A DNA stretch of 27,165 bases. It comes from Pelargonium nanum (taxonomy: Eukaryota > Streptophyta > Magnoliopsida > Geraniales > Geraniaceae). Under the pieces are notes generated by a model. That model searched no databases, was not told where the DNA came from, and was given only the letters and a program-made list of their open reading frames with translations. Each line of letters starts with the position of its first letter. Within the stretch, counting starts at the first letter, position 1. Of this stretch, positions 20,943-27,165 are shown piece by piece. A program made the position numbers and the translations under genes. Where the stretch lies: assembly GCA_036897485.1 (NCBI GenBank), contig JAYMTF010001024.1, positions 1-27,165 on the forward strand. The letters are read 5' to 3'.

Positions 20943-21458
20943 AACATATAATGTTACACATTAGACCAAAAATATTAAATGCACAAAACACATGCGTGAC
21001 TTTACATATACAAATTTGTTCATAGAAGCTCATACACATATTTCCTTATATATATTTTTTAGCTCATATGAGGATACACATTAGGTATGGAAAAATCATT
21101 TCCTATTCTTGTGCTATGAATACCTTATAATCTACCATTGTGATGCCTAAGAAGACATATTGAGATAAATCAATGTATGAGTGAAAATATAAAAGCAATG
21201 GACCATAGAGCACATGGTCTGCTTGTTGAATCAGAAATGACAAAAACCCTTACAAATGGTTGTGCACACATAATACTCACCAACTGCAAAACAAAACCAA
21301 ACAAAACAAAACAGGACAAGAGTTTTTAGAAGAAGAAGAAGATCAAAAAGAGAGAATAGATAGCTGAAACTGAAAGCCTCTCTCTCTCTTTCCACCAAAT
21401 TAGCAATACCTCCTTTCCTAAATTTAGCTCAAATCTCTCTCAATTCTCTGCAACCAAA

Positions 21459-21470
21459 ATGTCACTGTGA
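21459..21470 (+). other. Minimal upstream ORF in the CSLC6 leader
   Basis: ATG TCA CTG TGA lies 59 bases before the CSLC6 start codon. It encodes only Met-Ser-Leu. If the transcript starts upstream of it (a CT-rich tract at about 21379-21392 looks like leader sequence), scanning ribosomes would meet it first and must reinitiate or leak past. No effect on translation is shown. Confidence 0.4.
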
Positions 21471-21529
21471 ATTCCAAAAAAATCTATAGAGAATCCAAAA
21501 AAAGCTTCTCAATCTCAACCTCCATTGCT

Positions 21530-24500
21530 ATGTCTCATTCCGAAAATTACGAGTTTCAAGAATGGTGGAACAAGCAGCGCGAGCGCCACCACGATCTCTT
21601 CATCGAAAACCCTTCCTCGTCGTCGTCATCGTCCGCCGATGCCGGCGACGGCGACGCCGCGTTTCTCGCCCTCGAGATCCCCAGCCCCGTCGCGCGCGGC
21701 GACCGCAAGGACCACCGCTCCCGCACCGCTCGCCAGCTCTCCTGGGTCTGCCGTCTCAAATTCCAGCAGTTCGCCGTCACCGTCGCCTCCATCACCAATG
21801 GCTTCTTCGTCCTTATCCGCACCGCCAACCGCCGGATCGCTTCCTCCCAGCCCCCCGCCACCGCCCCCTCCAGGCTCTACCGCGCTATCAGAGTCTTCCT
21901 CGCCGCCGTCCTTGTCCTTCTCTGCTTTGAGCTCCTCGCCTACTTCAAGGGCTGGCATTTTAGCCCCCCCTCCCTCCGCTCCCAGGATGTGCTCGGCCTC
22001 GTCGCCGTCGTCTACGCCCACTGGCTCCAGATTCGGGCCGATTACTTGGCCCCGCCGCTGCAGAAACTCACCGATTTGTGCATTGTCTTGTTCCTCATAC
22101 AGTCGGTGGATCGGGTGGTGTTGATGTTGGGCTGCTTTTGGATCAAGTTCAGGAGGCTGAAGCCGGTGGCGCCGATGCAGTATCCGGCCAACGGAAGGAA
22201 TGAGAATGTGGAGGATTATCCAATGGTTCTCGTTCAGATTCCGATGTGCAACGAGAAGGAGGTAAGAAGAAGTAGGTTTCAAATCCTTGTAACACATAAT
22301 TGAGCTGAAACTTGCTACTAGTTCAACTTTTGCTTCAATTGAATCCAATGTAACATCATAATTTAGACTTTAGAGTCAGTGATGTTTGATCTTGTTGAAG
22401 TTCTGGTGGTGTTCCTCTTCTTCCTCTTTTTTCAATGCTCTAGATGATAAGGATCCAATCAATTAGGTCATATAAAACATTTAAGGTTTCTGTAGATTTA
22501 TGTGTTGACTTGAACCTACCTGTTGTGTTATATAATTGATGTATGTGTTTTTATATTCATCTTTTGGAGTGTGGAATTGGTTATAATATTTAATGAGACA
22601 AAATAATTTCACTATTGATATTCTACTTAATTAAGGTGCAACATGAAGTTGGAGATGAAGTTGCTATAAAATAACTATTATTAATTTGTGTTAGCTTATG
22701 ATGATTACGTTCTTTCTTGGACAAGTTGACTAATGTATAGACTCTATTTCATTGCTATTAAGTATTAAATGGCAGTGATAGCCTTGTGGTGCAAAGTTTG
22801 GTATTGCTATTGGTGAACGAGCATGGTATAATTTATCTGTTGCAGTGCCACTCTTCTTACGGTGATGGTAGTTGTGAATTCCTAAGTAGATTCCGTTTCA
22901 TCTTTTCTACTTCTATCCATCCATGCATGCATACATTTTTATCTCCTTTTCCCTGTTGTTTTAAATGCATGTGCTGCGATTTCACTATATGGAGATTGTT
23001 CTCTCTTTTTTTGGATACCCTGTACGTAACGCCACATTTCATACTAATTATGCAGGTTTACCAGCAATCTATAGCAGCTGTGTGTATCCAGGATTGGCCA
23101 AAGGAGAGAATGCTTGTACAGGTTTTAGATGATTCTGATGATATAGATGTGCAGCTCCTTATCAAGGCAGAAGTAATGAAATGGCAACAACGTGGTGTGC
23201 ATATAGTATATAGACATCGCCTTATACGGACAGGCTATAAAGCAGGGAATCTCAAATCTGCCATGAGTTGTGACTATGTAAAGAATTATGAGTTTGTGGC
23301 GATCTTTGATGCAGATTTTCTGCCTCCACCAGATTTCTTGAAGAAAACTATTCCTCATTTTAAGGTAATTTAATTTAACGTTTCTATTCATTGTTCTTTT
23401 GGCTTGAGCTGGCTTAACTATTTTGTTGGGTACAGTACATGCTTCTCTGTCTTTCTTCGGAACTTTTGTTTAAAGCAAGAGAAGCGTTAATGTGGCTTAT
23501 ATTATTCTAAAGCATCAATGTGTAGGATGTAGTTACTCCACCTGCAATGATATCCTCACCATTTTTCTGCTCAAAGATGTCTTTTTAGCTGCACATGTTA
23601 CATCTAAGCTTTAAAAATAAAGGTGCATCTGTTTCACATGCTGCTACTTTGCATCTGCAAGATCATGTACTTTGATATCAAATTAGTTCACTAGGTATTT
23701 CTTATGGTGCGAAAGCCACATAATGGTTTGTTATGTGACTGTATTTGGGAAGTCGGTTTTCCACTTTGATATCAGTTTTTATTTATTTTTATAAGCTACT
23801 TTTAGTTCTTAAAGCTTTCCACTTTGTTTTGCTATTTATGAGGGCGATGGATTGGAGTGATGCATGAGGAAATCTGGGTTTAGTCTACCAAGTCCTATAT
23901 ATCTCTGACAAATATAGCGAGGATCTTAGTTCCTGCGACAATATTTATTGCATCAGTTCTCATTGGGATATAATAAACATTACGAAGGTATCAACTGAAA
24001 CAAACATTTATTAATCTCAATACAACCTGGACTTCCCCAAAATACTGCTCACAGAGCCCTGAGATTCATAGTACTTTATTGTTCTAATTCCATTTCATTA
24101 ACTGATTATGCCAAGTTATAACTAGTAAAATCAACAAGATTTTGTGGAGTATTAGACCTTGCTTAGCTGTGGAAAACTGCTTTCATTCCTATTTTCTAGT
24201 TCTTGTTCATTTATAATTGTTTAATAATAAATCAAATGATGATGATTGATGACACACGCTTGGATGGGTGTTCTTAATTATGAATCCATATATAGTAGGT
24301 CGAAGAGCTATCTGCTATGCGTGGGGATGGTGTTGTTCTTGCTCATAAGCATTTCATACCTTTTTGGGCCATGAACTAAGGCTCTTCATGATGAACTTGA
24401 TTATGCTTTTAGTTGATATGATCGTCTGTTGGTCATCATGTCTCTGAATATATGTTTGTTTTTATTAAAGGGGAAGGATGATATTGCCTTGGTCCAAACA

Positions 24501-26327
24501 AGGTGGGCCTTCGTTAACAAGGATGAAAACTTGCTGACAAGATTACAAAATGTAAACTTATCGTTCCATTTTGAGGTTGAGCAACAAGTCAATGGTGTGT
24601 TTATAAACTTTTTTGGTTTTAATGGAACTGCTGGTGTATGGAGAATCAAAGCCCTTGAAGATTGTGGTGGCTGGTTAGAACGAACAACTGTTGAGGACAT
24701 GGATATTGCTGTCCGTGCTCACCTTTGTGGATGGAAGTTCATTTATTTGAATGATGTGAAGGTCTGTGAAATGCATCAAGTATTTTTCAAATTTTGAGAA
24801 ATTGATATTTTGGTTTGCTAATTGTACTCCTCTCTGCAGTGCCTTTGTGAACTTCCAGAGTCCTATGAAGCATACAAGAAACAGCAGTATCGTTGGCATT
24901 CAGGTCCAATGCAGTTGTTCCGCTTGTGCTTCTTTGACATACTTCGTGCAAAGGTAAGTTTCACTCAAATATCATATTTTCTTGCAAGATCTTGACTTCT
25001 TTCTTGCTTGATTTCCGACTTCCTACATTCTCTTATCTGTGGATGCATATAATCAAATGCAATTATATACATGCAGCCACATCTTTACTTTATTCTCATA
25101 CCAATCTTTTGTACTTTGCTGGTTCATAGCTTTTATTTGTTTGTCAAATAGCAAAATAATTGAGATCAGTTGATGTGGGCAGCCTGTTTTTGTTAAATAT
25201 TGATAATTCTATTTCTTGGAAAAATACTGACAGAGCTAGGCTTGTTCTAGATTATGGCTCCTTTCATCAGAATTTGAGCAGACATGCATGTGGGGAAAAC
25301 AACTCATTGAGTGATACGATTTGAATTCAAAAATCAAAATTAGCACATTTGAGCAGCTATTATTCTACTGATATAATTAATTATGGCGCGTCAGAAATCA
25401 TTGTTAGGCAAAGCACATACATGTTTAATGGAAAACTAAATAAAGGAATCCCTCAATGTGCATGTTAATCGAGACCATTTAGGTTTTGCTTTCTACATGG
25501 ACACAAAGTAGATTTTAAGACTCCATTTGTTTGGTGAGGAAATGATTTCCTGTAAATTCCTCTTCTAGAAAAAAGCAAGTAATTTTCAGTGAATGAAACA
25601 TACTATTTCACAACTATGCTATGTTTTACGGGAAACAAATAAGTTAATGTCTCGTTAATAACAACTTTCTTTCTTGTTGCAGGTTAGTGTGGCCAAGAAA
25701 GCCAATTTGATATTCCTTTTCTTCCTCTTGCGGAAGCTTATCCTGCCTTTTTATTCATTCACTCTCTTCTGCATTATTCTCCCCCTGACCATGTTCCTAC
25801 CTGAAGCTCAGCTACCTGCTTGGGTTGTTTGTTATGTCCCCGGAATCATGTCTATCTTGAACATCCTTCCAGCACCACGATCGTTCCCATTCATAGTCCC
25901 TTATCTTCTCTTTGAGAACACCATGTCCGTGACCAAATTCAACGCCATGATATCAGGACTATTTCGATTTGGAAGTTCTTATGAGTGGGTAGTAACAAAG
26001 AAACTGGGAAGAGCGTCAGAGACAGATCTGGTTGCCTTTGCTGAAAAGGAAGCTGATCCTCTAATAGAAAGTCGTGGTCGTGGTCTCACCCAATCCTCCT
26101 CAGAATCAGTACTTGATGAGCTGAACAAGCTTGAAAGTGCCAAGAAAAGCGTCAAAGTTAAGAAGAATCGATTGTACAGGAAGGAACTTGCACTCGCATT
26201 TATTTTGTTAACCGCCTCCTTGAGAAGTTTGTTGTCTGCCCAAGGGATTCACTTCTACTTCCTCTTGTTTCAAGGGATCTCGTTCCTAGTTGTTGGTCTC
26301 GATTTAATAGGAGAGCAGGTAAGCTGA
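21530..26327 (+). CDS. CSLC6: Cellulose synthase-like C (CSLC6-type), xyloglucan beta-1,4-glucan synthase
   Basis: CSLC proteins are Golgi membrane GT2 glycosyltransferases that build the beta-1,4-glucan backbone of xyloglucan from UDP-glucose. The exons are 21530-22261, 23056-23364, 24471-24761, 24840-24953 and 25683-26327, giving 696 residues. The start [19 protein letters not shown] closely resembles Arabidopsis CSLC6 as I recall it, and the protein ends LDLIGEQVS like it. Catalytic signatures are VLDDSDD (267-273), FDADF (328-332), TVEDMD (420-425) and QQYRW (459-463), together the D,D,D,QxxRW set. Membrane helices lie at about 117-138 and 182-207, and several follow from about 490 to 560 and 650 to 690. 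Between them sits a cytosolic loop rich in Ser and Lys. Exon 1 is GC-rich with C-ending codons, unlike later exons. A minimal upstream ORF sits in the leader. Confidence 0.95.
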
Positions 26328-27107
26328 CCTTAAAATTATCACTCCGCTTAGTCTTGAAGCTCGTCTTAAGCCCGGGATTTGAGGTCAACCGACCACAGCC
26401 ACCAAATCTATCCCATTGTGAATTGAATTTTCCCGGGAGAGATGAATGTAGCCTATTTATTTGCAGGGTTATTGTCTGTTGTTGTTTTTAAGCCTTACTT
26501 GCCTTAGAATGATGCAGAGATGTTTTAGAAGTCAGGCAGATGAGAGTTTTTGGAAATTAGTTTATTTATTATTCGTGCGGATTGTCGGGGATAGGTTTTT
26601 TAATTTTTGCCCCAAATGTTGTACATTTGCTGGCTCATGTTATGCGAGCCGGACATTGTTAGATTATTTCACATTTGTCATTTGACAGTCTTTGTACAAC
26701 CATAATATATACACCTTTGATTTATATTAGTATTAACATTGAATTAGTACTTGTTTACATTCTTTGCTATAAAGAGCTTGGACTCTTCATGTTTGCTTCA
26801 ATCTACTATAGGTTTTGTGCATTTGCTTGTGTTTGGAATGGAACATACAAAAGCTTAAAATTTAGATTGATAATTTGTGTTGATTTGTCATGTACGAGCT
26901 ACTAAAATGATGAATCCCGCACAAAAGGCATTCATGCAAATGAATTAGCATAGTTTCCTGAAACTTTATCAATTTTTTCTAGTTAGAGTCACGCAAAATG
27001 AATCCGACCAAATTTCGAATTGGATAATCCCACACATTTTGCATCTAAACTCAAACTTGATCCAAAATCATAACTTACACCAATTTCAAATTGGATTTAA
27101 ACTAGGT
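26328..27107. other. CSLC6 3' UTR and downstream intergenic DNA
   Basis: The first few hundred bases are presumably CSLC6 3' UTR. Short open frames at 26461-26905 have no recognisable features. No other gene or RNA is seen before the repeat at the window edge. Confidence 0.5.
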
Positions 27108-27165
27108 AAAAGATCCGAATTAGTCCCTGAACTATCCGTTTTGTTCCAAATTAGTCCCTAAACTT
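27108..27165. repeat. Edge of a dispersed repeat
   Basis: AATTAGTCCCTGAACT at 27118-27133 recurs almost exactly as AATTAGTCCCTAAACT at 27149-27164. This phrase is common in plant dispersed repeats and non-autonomous transposons. The window ends inside it, so class and extent cannot be judged. Confidence 0.45.

Noticed and set aside
21626-22348. 240-codon minus-strand open frame, Gly- and Asp-rich
   Set aside because: It is antisense to the GC-rich exon 1 of CSLC6 and runs past its splice donor. The low-complexity composition is a by-product of C-ending codons on the coding strand.
25535-25645. Possible short hAT-like element in CSLC6 intron 4 (TTTGTTTGGT... to ...GGGAAACAAA)
   Set aside because: Only about eight terminal bases pair and there is no target duplication, so chance is not excluded.

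Overview
This window is nuclear DNA from a flowering plant, most likely a core eudicot. The evidence is the AT-rich intergenic and intronic DNA, GT-AG introns, plant-only gene families and miniature inverted-repeat transposons (MITEs). I could not fix the genus. Five protein-coding genes can be reconstructed exon by exon. From left to right they are: a VIT1-type vacuolar iron transporter on the minus strand, cut by the left edge; a MAK16 ribosome-biogenesis gene on the plus strand; a plant intracellular Ras-group-related LRR (PIRL) gene on the plus strand; a second, complete VIT1-type transporter on the minus strand; and a CSLC6-type xyloglucan glucan synthase on the plus strand.

The two VIT genes share orientation, exon phases and the exact sizes of exons 2 and 3. 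They lie about 13 kb apart with MAK16 and PIRL between them, which looks like a proximal gene duplication. Both keep every metal-binding position I could map from the family. Apart from this pair, the genes belong to unrelated processes: vacuolar iron storage, nucleolar 60S assembly, LRR scaffold or signalling functions, and hemicellulose backbone synthesis in the Golgi. There is no sign that they form a functional cluster.

The non-coding parts contain recognisable mobile-element debris. There is a Stowaway-like MITE in MAK16 intron 4, a Tourist/PIF-Harbinger-like MITE at 18666-19015, and a hAT-like inverted-repeat element whose right part is tandemly duplicated at 16266-17028. A broken retroelement RNase H-like fragment lies at 3021-3388, a palindrome-rich candidate MITE abuts the first VIT promoter, and a repeat with terminal-repeat-like ends lies around 20766-20942. 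A dispersed-repeat phrase sits at the right edge. MAK16 is preceded by telo-box and site II motifs, as expected for a ribosome-biogenesis gene.

I found no tRNA, rRNA, CRISPR or bacterial-type features, and no convincing previously undescribed system. The most useful leads are the duplicated iron transporters, the repeat next to the first VIT promoter, the hairpins, and a few start-codon and splice-site ambiguities.
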